Source: Isoptericola sp. AK164
Lineage (GTDB): Bacteria; Actinomycetota; Actinomycetes; Actinomycetales; Cellulomonadaceae
Reading direction: 5' to 3'
Assembly: GCF_029643425.1 (NCBI RefSeq)
Contig: NZ_CP119106.1
Coordinates: 620,001 to 684,000, forward strand
Length of the DNA stretch: 64,000 nucleotides
Of this stretch, positions 25,250-33,870 are shown one piece after another. The position numbers and the translations under genes were made by a program. The first letter of the stretch is position 1. The number at the start of each line of letters is the position of its first letter. The notes beneath the pieces were generated by a model. The model was not told the DNA's origin. It made no database searches and saw only the letters and a list, made by a program, of their open reading frames with translations.

Positions 25250-26584
25250 ATGACCGCACGACCCCGTCGCGCCCTGCGCGCCGCCGCCCTGCTCGGCGTC
25301 GCTTCCCTGGCCCTGACCGCCTGTGCCGGCGGTGGCGACACCGCAGGTTCCTCGCAGGATCCCGTCGACTCGGAGACGGCGCTCGAGGAGGGGGGCGAGA
25401 TCACCGTGTGGGCCTGGGACCCGACGCTGGAGTCGGTGGCCGCCGACTTCGAGGCCGAGCACCCGAACGTCACCGTGAACCTGGAGAACGTCGGGACCGG
25501 CAACGACCAGTACACGGCGCTCCAGAACGCGGTCGCCGCCGGCAACGGGGTGCCCGACGTCGCGCAGATCGAGTTCTACGCGCTGCCCCAGTTCGCTCTC
25601 GCCCAGTCCCTGACCGACCTGACGACCTTCGGCGCCGACGAGCTCGAGGGCACGTTCACCCCCGGTCCGTGGCAGTCCGTGACCGCCTCGGGCGGGGTGT
25701 CGGCCCTGCCGACCGACTCGGGGCCGATGGCCCTGTTCTACAACCAGCGGGTCTTCGACGAGCACGGTCTCGAGGTGCCCACCACGTGGGCGGAGTACGA
25801 GGAGGTCGCGCGGGCCCTGCACGACGCCGACCCGGACGCCTATCTCACGAACGACGTCGGTGACGCGGGCTTCACGACCAGCCTGATCTGGCAGGCCGGC
25901 GGCCGCCCGTACCAGGTCGACGGCACCGACGTCACGATCGACTTCTCCGACCCCGGCACCCGTACGTTCGTGGACACCTGGCAGACGATGATCGACGACG
26001 ACCTCGTCGCCCCGATCGGCTCCTGGAGCGACGAGTGGTACCAGGGGCTCTCCGACGGATCGATCGCGTCGCTGGTGATCGGCGCCTGGATGCGCGGCAA
26101 CCTCGAGTCGTCGGTGCCCGACGCGGCAGGGGACTGGGCCGTGGCGCCGATGCCGCAGTGGGAGGACGGGCAGTCGGTCACCGCCGAGAACGGAGGGTCG
26201 TCCCTGGCGGTCCCGGCGGCGAGCGAGAACGCGGCGCTCGCCTACGAGTTCGTCGAGTACGCCACGGTCGGCGAGGGCATCGCGACCCGGGTCGAGGAGG
26301 GCGCCTTCCCCGCGACGGTGGCCGAGCTCGAGGACCCGGAGTTCCGGGGCGAGGAGTTCGAGTACTTCGGCGGTCAGGCGGTCAACGAGGTGCTGGCCGA
26401 CTCGGCGGCTCAGGTCGCCGAGGGTTGGCAGTACCTGCCGTTCCAGGTCTACGCCAACTCGATCTTCAACGACACCGTCGGCCAGGCCTACGTCTCCGAT
26501 ACCACGCTCGACGAGGGTCTCGCCGCCTGGCAGGAGAGCTCGGTCGCGTACGGCGACGAGCAGGGCTTCACCGTCACCGAGTGA
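25250..26584 (+). CDS. Sugar-binding lipoprotein of the ABC transporter
   Basis: 444-residue extracellular solute-binding protein (family 1). The signal peptide has twin basic residues, a hydrophobic core and lipobox LTAC with the lipidated cysteine at residue 25. The mature part begins with an acidic linker, then EITVWAWDPTLESVAADFEAEHPNV, a typical start of the N-lobe. The ATG at 25250 is chosen over upstream in-frame ATG/GTG codons because the signal peptide begins there and AAGTGAGGA precedes it. It follows the permeases instead of preceding them, and no ATPase gene is in the operon, so a shared MsmK/MsiK-type ATPase elsewhere is expected. Confidence 0.93.
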   Translation: MTARPRRALRAAALLGVASLALTACAGGGDTAGSSQDPVDSETALEEGGEITVWAWDPTLESVAADFEAEHPNVTVNLENVGTGNDQYTALQNAVAAGNGVPDVAQIEFYALPQFALAQSLTDLTTFGADELEGTFTPGPWQSVTASGGVSALPTDSGPMALFYNQRVFDEHGLEVPTTWAEYEEVARALHDADPDAYLTNDVGDAGFTTSLIWQAGGRPYQVDGTDVTIDFSDPGTRTFVDTWQTMIDDDLVAPIGSWSDEWYQGLSDGSIASLVIGAWMRGNLESSVPDAAGDWAVAPMPQWEDGQSVTAENGGSSLAVPAASENAALAYEFVEYATVGEGIATRVEEGAFPATVAELEDPEFRGEEFEYFGGQAVNEVLADSAAQVAEGWQYLPFQVYANSIFNDTVGQAYVSDTTLDEGLAAWQESSVAYGDEQGFTVTE

Positions 26585-26604
26585 CGCCGACCCGTCCGTC
26601 GACC

Positions 26605-26637
26605 CAGGGCCCGGGGCGGCTCACGCCCCGGGCCCTG
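26605..26637 (+). terminator. Intergenic hairpin between binding protein and beta-galactosidase
   Basis: Perfect 14-bp stem (26605-26618 with 26624-26637) and loop GCTCA, 20 nt past the stop and followed by a normal ribosome site for the next gene. No T-tract; likely partial terminator or 3' protector that allows high binding-protein levels. Confidence 0.6.
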
Positions 26638-26669
26638 CCCACGTCAGAACCCAGCACGCAGGAGCACCC

Positions 26670-28712
26670 ATGACCGACGCACGCCGTCTGCTCGGCGGTC
26701 CCGAGCTCGACATCCCGCCACGGATCGGCTTCGGCGCCGACTACAACCCCGACCAGTGGCCGCGCGAGGTGTGGGCCGAGGACGCCCGGCTCATGCAGGC
26801 TGCGGGTGTCAACGTCGTCTCGCTCGCCATCTTCTCCTGGGCGCGGCTGCAGCCCGGCCCGGAGGAGTGGGACTTCGCCTGGCTCGACGAGGTCATGGAC
26901 CTGCTGCACGCCCACGGCATCAGCGTCGACCTCGCCACCGCGACGGCCTCGCCCCCGCCGTGGCTGACCGCGCTGCACCCCGAGATCCTGCCCGTGACCC
27001 GGACCGGGGAGACGCTGTGGCCGGGCGGCCGCCAGCAGTGGCGACCCACCTCGCCGGTGTTCCGCCGGTACGCCCTGGCCCTGGTCGAGAGGCTGGCCGA
27101 GCGCTACGGCGACCACCCGGCGCTCGCCGGGTGGCACGTCAGCAACGAGCTCGGCTGCCACAACGCGCACGACTACTCCGACGACGCCGCGCGCGCCTTC
27201 CGGCACTGGCTCCAGGAGCGGTACACGACGCTGGACCGGCTCAACGAGGCCTGGGGCACGGCCTTCTGGTCGCAGCGGTACACGGACTGGGAGCAGATCC
27301 TGCCCCCGCGGCTCGCGGCGTCGTACCCGAACCCCACCCAGCAGATCGACTTCAAGCGGTTCTCCTCGGACGCCCTGGTCGAGCACCTGCGCGTCGAGCG
27401 CGACGTGCTGCGCCGCATCACGCCCGGGATCCCCGTGACCACCAACTTCATGGTGATGGGCGAGACCCAGGCCATGAACTACCCGACCTGGGCGCCCGAG
27501 ATCGACTTCGTGTCCAACGACCACTACCTCCACCCCGGCCCGCAGGGCATGGACGAGCTGTCGTTCTCCGCGAACCTCACCAGCGGCGTGGCCGGCGGAG
27601 ACCCCTGGTTCCTCATGGAGCACTCCACGTCAGCCGTGAACTGGCAGGAGATCAACACCCCCAAGCTGCCCGGCGAGCTCGCGCGGGACTCGCTCACGCA
27701 CGTGGCGCACGGTGCCGACGCCGTCTGCTTCTTCCAGTGGCGGCAGTCCGCGGCCGGGGCCGAGAAGTACCACTCGGCGATGGTCCCGCACGCCGGCGAG
27801 GACAGCCGGCTGTTCCGGGACGTCGTCGCGCTCGGCGAGACGCTGGCCGGCCTGGCCCCCGTCGTGGGTGCGGGTCGTGCCCGAGCACGGGTGGCGATCC
27901 TGTTCGACTGGGAGTCCTGGTGGGCGAGCGAGCTCGACTCGCACCCCACCGAGCGGCTCCGCTATCGCCAGGAGGCCCTGGACTGGTACTCCGCGTTCCT
28001 CGCCGCGGGCCACCGGGCGGACGTGGTCCCCGCGGCCACCGACGTCGAGGGGTACGACGTCGTCGTGGCCCCGGTGCTGCACATGGTCTCGGCCGAGCGC
28101 GCCGCGAGCCTGCGGGAGTTCGTCGAGCACGGCGGCCACCTGGTCACCACCTACTTCTCGGGCGTCGTGGACACCGACGACCACATCTGGCTCGGCGGGT
28201 ATCCCGGCGCCTTCCGCGACGTGCTCGGCATCCGTGTCGAGCAGTTCTCCCCGCTGCGCGACGGCGACGAGGTCCGCCTCGACGACGGCTCGGTCGGCAC
28301 GCTGTGGGCCGACCCGGTCGACGTGGTCGCCGAGGACGTCGCCGTGCTCGCCTCCTACGCCGACGGCCGGTACGCGGGCCGCCCGGCGATCACCCGCCGT
28401 CCGGTCGGCCGGGGCTCGGCCGCCTACGTCGCCACGCGGCTCGGGCGCCACGGGCTCGTGCCCGTCGTCGAGCGGCTGCTCGCCGACGCCGGCGTGACCA
28501 GCGAGCTGCCGACGACGCTGCGCGGGAAGGTCGAGCTCGCGGTGCGACACCGGGACGACGTCACGTTCTGGTTCCTCGTCAACCGCACCGCGGAGCCGCT
28601 CCCGCTGGCGGGGATCGAGGGAGAGGTCCTGGCGAGCACCGGGGCCGGGGACGACGCCGGACCCGACCACCTGCAGCCCCGCGGCGTCGTCGTGCTGCGC
28701 CGACCCGCCTGA
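26670..28712 (+). CDS. Beta-galactosidase, glycoside hydrolase family 42
   Basis: 680-residue GH42 enzyme, cytoplasmic (no signal peptide), hydrolysing terminal beta-galactosides. The catalytic TIM barrel starts at IGFGADYNPDQWP. The acid/base Glu160 is in GWHVSNELGCH and the nucleophile Glu317 in WFLMEHSTSAVNW. The trimerisation domain (VAILFDWESWWASELD) and small C-terminal beta domain complete the usual ~680 residues. The ATG follows CAGGAGCACCC. Last gene of the LacI-controlled operon, so imported disaccharide is cleaved inside the cell. Confidence 0.96.
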   Translation: MTDARRLLGGPELDIPPRIGFGADYNPDQWPREVWAEDARLMQAAGVNVVSLAIFSWARLQPGPEEWDFAWLDEVMDLLHAHGISVDLATATASPPPWLTALHPEILPVTRTGETLWPGGRQQWRPTSPVFRRYALALVERLAERYGDHPALAGWHVSNELGCHNAHDYSDDAARAFRHWLQERYTTLDRLNEAWGTAFWSQRYTDWEQILPPRLAASYPNPTQQIDFKRFSSDALVEHLRVERDVLRRITPGIPVTTNFMVMGETQAMNYPTWAPEIDFVSNDHYLHPGPQGMDELSFSANLTSGVAGGDPWFLMEHSTSAVNWQEINTPKLPGELARDSLTHVAHGADAVCFFQWRQSAAGAEKYHSAMVPHAGEDSRLFRDVVALGETLAGLAPVVGAGRARARVAILFDWESWWASELDSHPTERLRYRQEALDWYSAFLAAGHRADVVPAATDVEGYDVVVAPVLHMVSAERAASLREFVEHGGHLVTTYFSGVVDTDDHIWLGGYPGAFRDVLGIRVEQFSPLRDGDEVRLDDGSVGTLWADPVDVVAEDVAVLASYADGRYAGRPAITRRPVGRGSAAYVATRLGRHGLVPVVERLLADAGVTSELPTTLRGKVELAVRHRDDVTFWFLVNRTAEPLPLAGIEGEVLASTGAGDDAGPDHLQPRGVVVLRRPA

Positions 28713-28714
28713 TC

Positions 28715-28748
28715 TCGGGTGGCGCCCCGTCCGCGGGGCGCCACCCGA
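28715..28748 (+). terminator. Hairpin terminator after the GH42 gene
   Basis: Perfect 15-bp stem (28715-28729 with 28734-28748), loop TCCG, starting two bases after the stop. It lacks a clear U-tract, as is common for actinobacterial terminators. Confidence 0.7.
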
Positions 28749-28783
28749 TCCTTGGCGGCGCACCGTGCTCGACTGACGAGCCC

Positions 28784-28849
28784 CCGCTGTGGGCATGAAA
28801 TCTGCAGCTCTGGAGTGATCCAGAGCTGCAGATTTCATGCCCACAGCGG
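28784..28849. repeat. Perfect 31-bp inverted repeat with GTGA loop
   Basis: Arms 28784-28814 and 28819-28849 are exact reverse complements around GTGA. The core includes ATGAAATCTGCAG, the most AT-rich stretch of the surrounding kilobases. It sits between the convergent GH42 and mutY genes, beyond an ordinary hairpin terminator, so it is not needed simply to end the GH42 transcript. Confidence 0.95.
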
Positions 28850-28885
28850 AGGAGTGCGGTACTCCCGAGCGGTGCCGAAGCCGTG

Positions 28886-29794
28886 TCAGACCGGGAGCAT
28901 GAAGCGACCCGCCTCGTCGGTCTCGGCGAGCCCGTCCTCGACGAGCCCGGCCAGGCACCGGTCGAGCTGGGCCTCGGGGCCGGCGTCGGTGAGCAGCTCG
29001 CGGGGGACCGGACCGTCGGCGCCGCGCAGCGCCGCCATCACCCGACCACGCACCTGTCGGTCGGTGCCGTCCCACGACTGGGTGCGCCGGCGGTGGGCGT
29101 GCTCGTCCGGGGGGAAGCCCGCCACACGCCAGGCGCACAGGTCGCGGACCGGGCAGACGTCGCACCGCGGGACACGGGCCGTGCACACCACGGCACCGAG
29201 CTCCATCGAGGCCGCGGCCCACGCGGCGGCGTCCGTGTCGCCGTCGGGCACCAGGGACGCGGCGAGCCGACGCTCGGCCGCCGTGTACGACGGCGCCGGG
29301 AGGGCGTCGCCGGTGACCGCGCGTGCCTGCACGCGGCGCACGTTCGTGTCCACCACGACGGCCCGGCGCCCGAAGGCGAAGGCCCGGACCGCCGCGGCGG
29401 TGTACTCGCCGACACCCGGCAGCGCTCGCAGCGCCTTCTCGTCGGACGGCACGGCGCCGCCGTGGCGCTCGACGATCGCCCGGGCGCAGTCGGCCAGCCG
29501 CAGCGCCCGGCGGGGGTAGCCGAGCCGGCCCCAGGCGCGCAGCACCTCGGACGTCGGCGCCGCGGCGAGGTCGGCCGGGCTCGGCCAGCGTCCCATCCAC
29601 TCGTGCCAGACCGGCTCGACGCGGACCACGGGGGTCTGCTGGAGCATGACCTCGCTGACGAGCACGCCCCAGGGCGTCCGGTCCGGGGCGCGCCAGGGCA
29701 GGTCGCGTGCGACGTCGGCGAACCATGCCGTGACTCGTTCGACCAGAGCATCCACGATCGCCCATTGTGCCTGTTCGCCCGGCGTGTCCGGCAC
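28886..29794 (-). CDS. mutY: A/G-specific adenine glycosylase
   Basis: 302-residue MutY removing adenine mispaired with 8-oxoguanine. Seen: SEVMLQQTPVVRV with the catalytic Glu, HhH motif LPGVGEYTAAAV, catalytic Asp in VVVDTNVRRV, and a 4Fe-4S cluster pattern C-X6-C-X2-C-X5-C (VVCTARVPRCDVCPVRDLC). The NUDIX-like C-terminal recognition domain of longer MutY proteins is absent or much reduced, as in other short actinobacterial forms. The start is uncertain: GTG at 29794, or GTG at 29755, which has CACAAT eight bases upstream and gives the more typical N-terminus. Confidence 0.9.
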   Translation of the reverse strand: MPDTPGEQAQWAIVDALVERVTAWFADVARDLPWRAPDRTPWGVLVSEVMLQQTPVVRVEPVWHEWMGRWPSPADLAAAPTSEVLRAWGRLGYPRRALRLADCARAIVERHGGAVPSDEKALRALPGVGEYTAAAVRAFAFGRRAVVVDTNVRRVQARAVTGDALPAPSYTAAERRLAASLVPDGDTDAAAWAAASMELGAVVCTARVPRCDVCPVRDLCAWRVAGFPPDEHAHRRRTQSWDGTDRQVRGRVMAALRGADGPVPRELLTDAGPEAQLDRCLAGLVEDGLAETDEAGRFMLPV

Positions 29795-29875
29795 GGCGGC
29801 GCGGCATCACCACCGGTGCCCTGCCACGACGTAGCGTGACGCTCAGCAGGAAGTTCGTCGAGATGCGGGGACAGG

Positions 29876-31207
29876 GTGGCGACAGCGAAGGACCGAGGTC
29901 GAGGAGGCTCTGCGCGGGGGCGCCAGACGCCCTCGGCGCGGGGCGCGTCGACGCGCTCGTCGACGTCGCGCTCCACGGCGCGACAGGGCTCGACTGCGCG
30001 GAAGCCGACGACCGGGCGCTCGTCCGCGTCGTCCGGCGGCAGCGCGACCAAGCCGGCTGCCAAGAAGCCGGCTGCCCAGAAGCCGGCCCCGAAGAAGCCG
30101 GCCACCGGACGCTCGTCGACGGCCACCGGCTCCTCCCGCTCACGCACCCAGAGCTCCACGTCGCGGGGTCGGAGCGGCGCCGGTGCGAGCGGCTCCGCAC
30201 GCTCGGGGTCCTCGACCCGGCGCGCGCCGTCGAACGCCGCGCGGTCGGGCCGGTCGACCGGTGCGGGGCAGCGACCGGCCGCGCGCTCAGGGTCCCGGGG
30301 CGGCGGTCGTCGGACGGTGACGACCAACGGGCTGGTGGCCCCCGGGAGCACGCCGCGACCCCGGTCGCGCACGGCCCCGGCGAAGCGTCGACGGCGCACC
30401 CACCGCGGGTTCGCCGTCGTCCTGCTGGTGATCGGGCTGCTCGTCGGCACCGGGACGGCGGCGGGCTACGGCATCGGCCGGGCCGTGGACTGGGTCCGTG
30501 ACGCCTGGCCCGAGCCGCCGCTGGAGCTGGTGGCCGACAAGGCCGCGCCGCCCGAGGCGCTCGACCCCGCGGGTGTCGCCGAGACCTGCGACCCCTCGGC
30601 GGTCCGCGCCGAGCTCACCGGGAACCGGACCTCTCTCGTGCTGGACGAGGCGATGTCGATGACGATGAGCGTGACCAACGGGGGACGGGTGCCGTGCCTG
30701 CTGGACGGGCACCGCTCGAGCATGCAGGTCGTCGTCACGGAGGCGGACGGCGGCGACCGTGTCTGGTCCTCGGCGGACTGCGTCGGAGGGGGCGAGGAGC
30801 TCGTCCTGCTCGGTACCGACCAGCGCTGGGAGCTGACGGTCCGGTGGACCGGCAGCGGCTCCACGCCCGACTGCGCGTCGGTGGGTGACGTCCCGGCCGG
30901 CGCCTACACGGCCTCGGTCCGGCTCGACGACGTCCCCGGGGTGCGGGGCGAGCCGCTCACGATCGCGGTGGAGGAGGCGCCGGAGCCCGAGCCGCAGGAC
31001 GAGGAGGGCGCCCAGGCGGCCGACGGCGAGGCGTCCGGGGACACGGCGGACGGTACCCAGGAGCAGGCCGACGGCGAGACCTCCGAGCAGGACGGCCCCG
31101 GGGACAAGGCGTCCGAGAAGTCGGGCGGCCGGTCCGAGTCCGGGCAGAAGAAGGGGGACAAGCAGGACGGCGAGGCGTCCGACCGCGGCGGCCGGGGCGG
31201 GGACTGA
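29876..31207 (+). CDS. Charge-polarised single-pass membrane protein, function unknown
   Basis: 443 residues that I do not recognise as a family. Residues 1-175 are disordered, rich in Ser/Arg/Thr/Ala and strongly basic, with an AKKPAAQKPAPKKP stretch like histone-H1 or HU-tail repeats. One transmembrane helix follows (~178-200, VVLLVIGLLVGTGTAAGYGI), then a ~150-residue exported domain with four cysteines (C at ~224, 263, 294, 318) and predicted beta character, then a long acidic Glu/Asp/Gly/Ser tail. The GTG start follows GGGGACAG and is not certain. The cytoplasmic arm could bind nucleic acid or acidic membrane surfaces (inference). It is convergent with disA, with only three bases between the two stop codons. 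Confidence 0.65.
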   Translation: MATAKDRGRGGSARGRQTPSARGASTRSSTSRSTARQGSTARKPTTGRSSASSGGSATKPAAKKPAAQKPAPKKPATGRSSTATGSSRSRTQSSTSRGRSGAGASGSARSGSSTRRAPSNAARSGRSTGAGQRPAARSGSRGGGRRTVTTNGLVAPGSTPRPRSRTAPAKRRRRTHRGFAVVLLVIGLLVGTGTAAGYGIGRAVDWVRDAWPEPPLELVADKAAPPEALDPAGVAETCDPSAVRAELTGNRTSLVLDEAMSMTMSVTNGGRVPCLLDGHRSSMQVVVTEADGGDRVWSSADCVGGGEELVLLGTDQRWELTVRWTGSGSTPDCASVGDVPAGAYTASVRLDDVPGVRGEPLTIAVEEAPEPEPQDEEGAQAADGEASGDTADGTQEQADGETSEQDGPGDKASEKSGGRSESGQKKGDKQDGEASDRGGRGGD

Positions 31208-31210
31208 GGC

Positions 31211-32296
31211 TCAGACGTACCGTTCGAGGATGCTGGACTCCGCCAGACGCGACAGGCCCTCGCGGACGGCGCGTGCCCGGTGGTCCCCGACGCCCTCGAC
31301 GCTCATGAGGTCGTCGACGCTCGCGGCGAGCAGCTTCTGCAGGCCCCCGAAGTGGGCGACCAGACGCTCGACGATGGTGCCGGGCAGGCGCGGGACCTTG
31401 GACAGCAGCCGGTAGCCGTGCGGCGCCACGGCGGCGTCGAGCGCGACGCCCGCACCGGGCATCCGCAGGACCCGGCCGATCTCCGACAGGTCGAGGAGCT
31501 GGGAGGAGTCGAGCCGCGCCAGGTCGGCGTGCACGGCCGTCAGGCTGCGGCCGGTGCGCTCGACGTCGACGTAGTCGCGCACGACGAGGTCGCGGTCCGA
31601 GCCGATGCCGCCGAGCAGCTCGTCGAGCTGGAGCGCGAGCAGGCGCCCGTCGGTGCCGAGCTCGACCACGTAGCCGTCGATCTCGTCCGAGATGCGCCGG
31701 ACCATCTCGAGGCGCTGGACCACCGCGCAGACGTCCCGCACGGTGACCAGGTCCTCGATCTCCAGCGCGGACAGCGTGCCGGAGACCTCGTCGAGGCGGG
31801 AGCGGTAGCGCTCGAGGGTGGCCAGGGCCTGGTTGGCGCGGCCCAGGATGGTGTCGGAGTCCTCCAGCACGTGACGCACCGACCCGGTGTAGATCGCCAC
31901 GATCCGCATCGACTGGCTGACCGAGACGATGGGGAACCCCGTCTGCTTCGCGACCCGCTCGGCGGTCCGGTGCCGGGTGCCCGACTCGCTGGTCTCGATG
32001 GTCGGGTCCGGCAGCAGCTGGACGGCGGCGCGGCGGATGCGGGTGGCGTCCCGGTCGAGCACGACCGCGCCGTCCATCTTGGACAGCTCGCGCAGGCGCG
32101 TCGCGGAGAACTCGACGTCCAGCTCGAACCCGCCGGAGCAGATCTCCTCGACCGTCTTGTCCAGGCCGAGCACGATCAGGGCGCCGGTGCGGCCCCGCAG
32201 GATGCGCTCCAGACCGTCGCGGAGCTCGGTGCCCGGCGCGACGGCGGCAAGCGTCTCCCGCAGCAGGGCGTCGGGTTGCGCGATGGAGGGGGCCAC
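31211..32296 (-). CDS. disA: DNA integrity scanning protein / diadenylate cyclase DisA
   Basis: 361-residue DisA, which scans DNA for branched structures and makes c-di-AMP from two ATP. The DAC domain has DGA at residues 75-77 and the RHR motif at 108-110, the canonical positions. A coiled linker and a C-terminal helix-hairpin-helix ([33 protein letters not shown]) for DNA follow. The GTG start is supported by TAGAAT six bases upstream. It lies downstream of radA on the same strand, as in many actinobacteria; RadA is known to modulate DisA in Bacillus. Confidence 0.97.
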   Translation of the reverse strand: MAPSIAQPDALLRETLAAVAPGTELRDGLERILRGRTGALIVLGLDKTVEEICSGGFELDVEFSATRLRELSKMDGAVVLDRDATRIRRAAVQLLPDPTIETSESGTRHRTAERVAKQTGFPIVSVSQSMRIVAIYTGSVRHVLEDSDTILGRANQALATLERYRSRLDEVSGTLSALEIEDLVTVRDVCAVVQRLEMVRRISDEIDGYVVELGTDGRLLALQLDELLGGIGSDRDLVVRDYVDVERTGRSLTAVHADLARLDSSQLLDLSEIGRVLRMPGAGVALDAAVAPHGYRLLSKVPRLPGTIVERLVAHFGGLQKLLAASVDDLMSVEGVGDHRARAVREGLSRLAESSILERYV

Positions 32297-32302
32297 CTGG
32301 GC

Positions 32303-32308
32303 ATTCTA
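32303..32308 (-). promoter_or_regulatory. -10 box TAGAAT, leaderless promoter of disA
   Basis: On the minus strand TAGAAT, six bases, then GTG at 32296. It gives disA its own promoter within the radA-disA pair. Confidence 0.55.
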
Positions 32309-32327
32309 CGGCCTGACGGCGTTCTGT

Positions 32328-33758
32328 TCAGCGGCTACGGCCGGGTTCGGCCGGCGCGGCGGAGGCCAGCTCGACGGCCTCGGCGATGTGCCGCGCTTCT
32401 GCCAGTCGCAGACCCGCCGGCGCGCGGACCGAGACGCCTGCCGGGACGACGGCGCGGCTGAACCCGAGCCGGGCCGCCTCGGTGAGCCGCCGCTCCAGAC
32501 CCGTCACCGGACGGATGTCGCCGGCGAGCCCGACCTCCCCGACGGCGACGGTGCCGGCGGGCAGCGCCTCGCCGTTGCGTGCGGAGACGATCGCCAGGGC
32601 GGTGGCCAGGTCGGCGGCGGGCTCCGTGACCCGGGCCCCGCCGATCGTGGAGGCGTACACGTCGGCGTCGGCGAGGCGCAGGCCGGCGTGCCGGTGCAGC
32701 ACCGCGAGGATCATCGCGAGCCGCTGCGACTCGACGCCGCTGGTCGCTCGGCGCGGGTTGGCCAGGGGCGACGGCGCCACGAGCGACTGGATCTCCAGCG
32801 CCAGCGGACGACGTCCTTCCAGCGTGACCGTCACGCAGGTGCCCGGCACGCCGGCCCCCAGGTGGGAGAGGAACAGCCCGCTCGGGTCGCTCAGCCCCTC
32901 GATGCCCGACTCGGACAGGTCGAAGCACCCGACCTCGTCGGTCGGGCCGAAACGGTTCTTGACCGCCCGGACCATCCGCAGCCGGGAGTGCCGGTCCCCC
33001 TCGAACTGGCAGACGACGTCGACCAGGTGCTCCAGGGTCCGCGGGCCGGCGACGGCGCCGTCCTTCGTCACGTGCCCGACCAGGAGCACCGGGACCTGCC
33101 GCTCCTTCGCGGCGGCGATGAGCGCGCCGGCGACCTCGCGCACCTGGCTGACGCCGCCGGGTACCCCCTCGACCTCGGCGGAGGCGATCGTCTGCACCGA
33201 GTCCACGACGAGCAGCGCGGGGTCGGCGGCGTCCAGGTGGCCGAGCAGGGTGGCCAGGTCGGTCTCCGCCGCCAGGAGCAGGGTGGGGGCCAGCGCGCCG
33301 ATCCGCTCGGCGCGCAGCCGCACCTGACCGGCCGACTCCTCGCCGGTCACGTACAGCACCGTGCGCGGGCCCTCGCCGTCGGCGCCGCGCGCCGCGTTCG
33401 AGGCGACGGACAGCAGCAGCGTGGACTTGCCGACGCCGGGCTCGCCGGCGAGCAGGACGACCGCTCCCGGCACCAGCCCGCCGCCCAGGACGCGGTCCAG
33501 CTCCGCCACGCCCGTCGGGGTGGCGCGTGCCGCGTCGACGTCGATCTCCGCGATCGGCCGGGCGGCCGAGCGCACCGGGTTCACCGCCGTCGTGCGCGGC
33601 CCGGCGGCCGCCGGACCCTCCTCGGCGACGGTGCCCCACGCCTGGCACTCTCCGCAGCGACCCACCCACTTCACCGTCGTCCAGCCGCACTCGGTGCAGC
33701 GGAAGGTCGGCCGGGAGCTCTTGGCGCGGCCCGCGCGCGAGGAGGTCGTGGTGCTCAC
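32328..33758 (-). CDS. radA: DNA repair protein RadA (Sms)
   Basis: 476-residue RadA, a RecA-like, hexameric branch-migration helicase in recombination repair. The N-terminal zinc finger is CTECGWTTVKWVGRCGEC, Walker A is GEPGVGKST, the RadA-specific KNRFG motif lies at VRAVKNRFGPTDEVG, and the C-terminal Lon-protease-like domain lacks the protease dyad (VTEPAADLATALAIVSA; GEVGLAGDIRPV). The GTG start is preceded by TAGCGT and seven bases, so probably leaderless. Upstream open frame continues but is not coding-like. Confidence 0.96.
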   Translation of the reverse strand: MSTTTSSRAGRAKSSRPTFRCTECGWTTVKWVGRCGECQAWGTVAEEGPAAAGPRTTAVNPVRSAARPIAEIDVDAARATPTGVAELDRVLGGGLVPGAVVLLAGEPGVGKSTLLLSVASNAARGADGEGPRTVLYVTGEESAGQVRLRAERIGALAPTLLLAAETDLATLLGHLDAADPALLVVDSVQTIASAEVEGVPGGVSQVREVAGALIAAAKERQVPVLLVGHVTKDGAVAGPRTLEHLVDVVCQFEGDRHSRLRMVRAVKNRFGPTDEVGCFDLSESGIEGLSDPSGLFLSHLGAGVPGTCVTVTLEGRRPLALEIQSLVAPSPLANPRRATSGVESQRLAMILAVLHRHAGLRLADADVYASTIGGARVTEPAADLATALAIVSARNGEALPAGTVAVGEVGLAGDIRPVTGLERRLTEAARLGFSRAVVPAGVSVRAPAGLRLAEARHIAEAVELASAAPAEPGRSR

Positions 33759-33765
33759 GAAGGTC

Positions 33766-33771
33766 ACGCTA
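33766..33771 (-). promoter_or_regulatory. -10 box TAGCGT, leaderless promoter of radA
   Basis: On the minus strand TAGCGT, seven bases, then GTG at 33758; the same hexamer as at the RamB-like gene. Confidence 0.5.
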
Positions 33772-33809
33772 GGCGGCGCCACCGACACCCCGCCGGTGCC
33801 CGGACGTCG

Positions 33810-33815
33810 TAGGCT
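33810..33815 (+). promoter_or_regulatory. Candidate -10 box TAGGCT upstream of the 33871 gene
   Basis: TAGGCT about 55 nt before the ATG, leaving a leader with the AGGAGGA ribosome site. Confidence 0.35.
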
Positions 33816-33870
33816 GCACGGCGACGCCGACGTCGGCGCACGCCACGGGCAGCAGAGCAGGAGGACGTCG

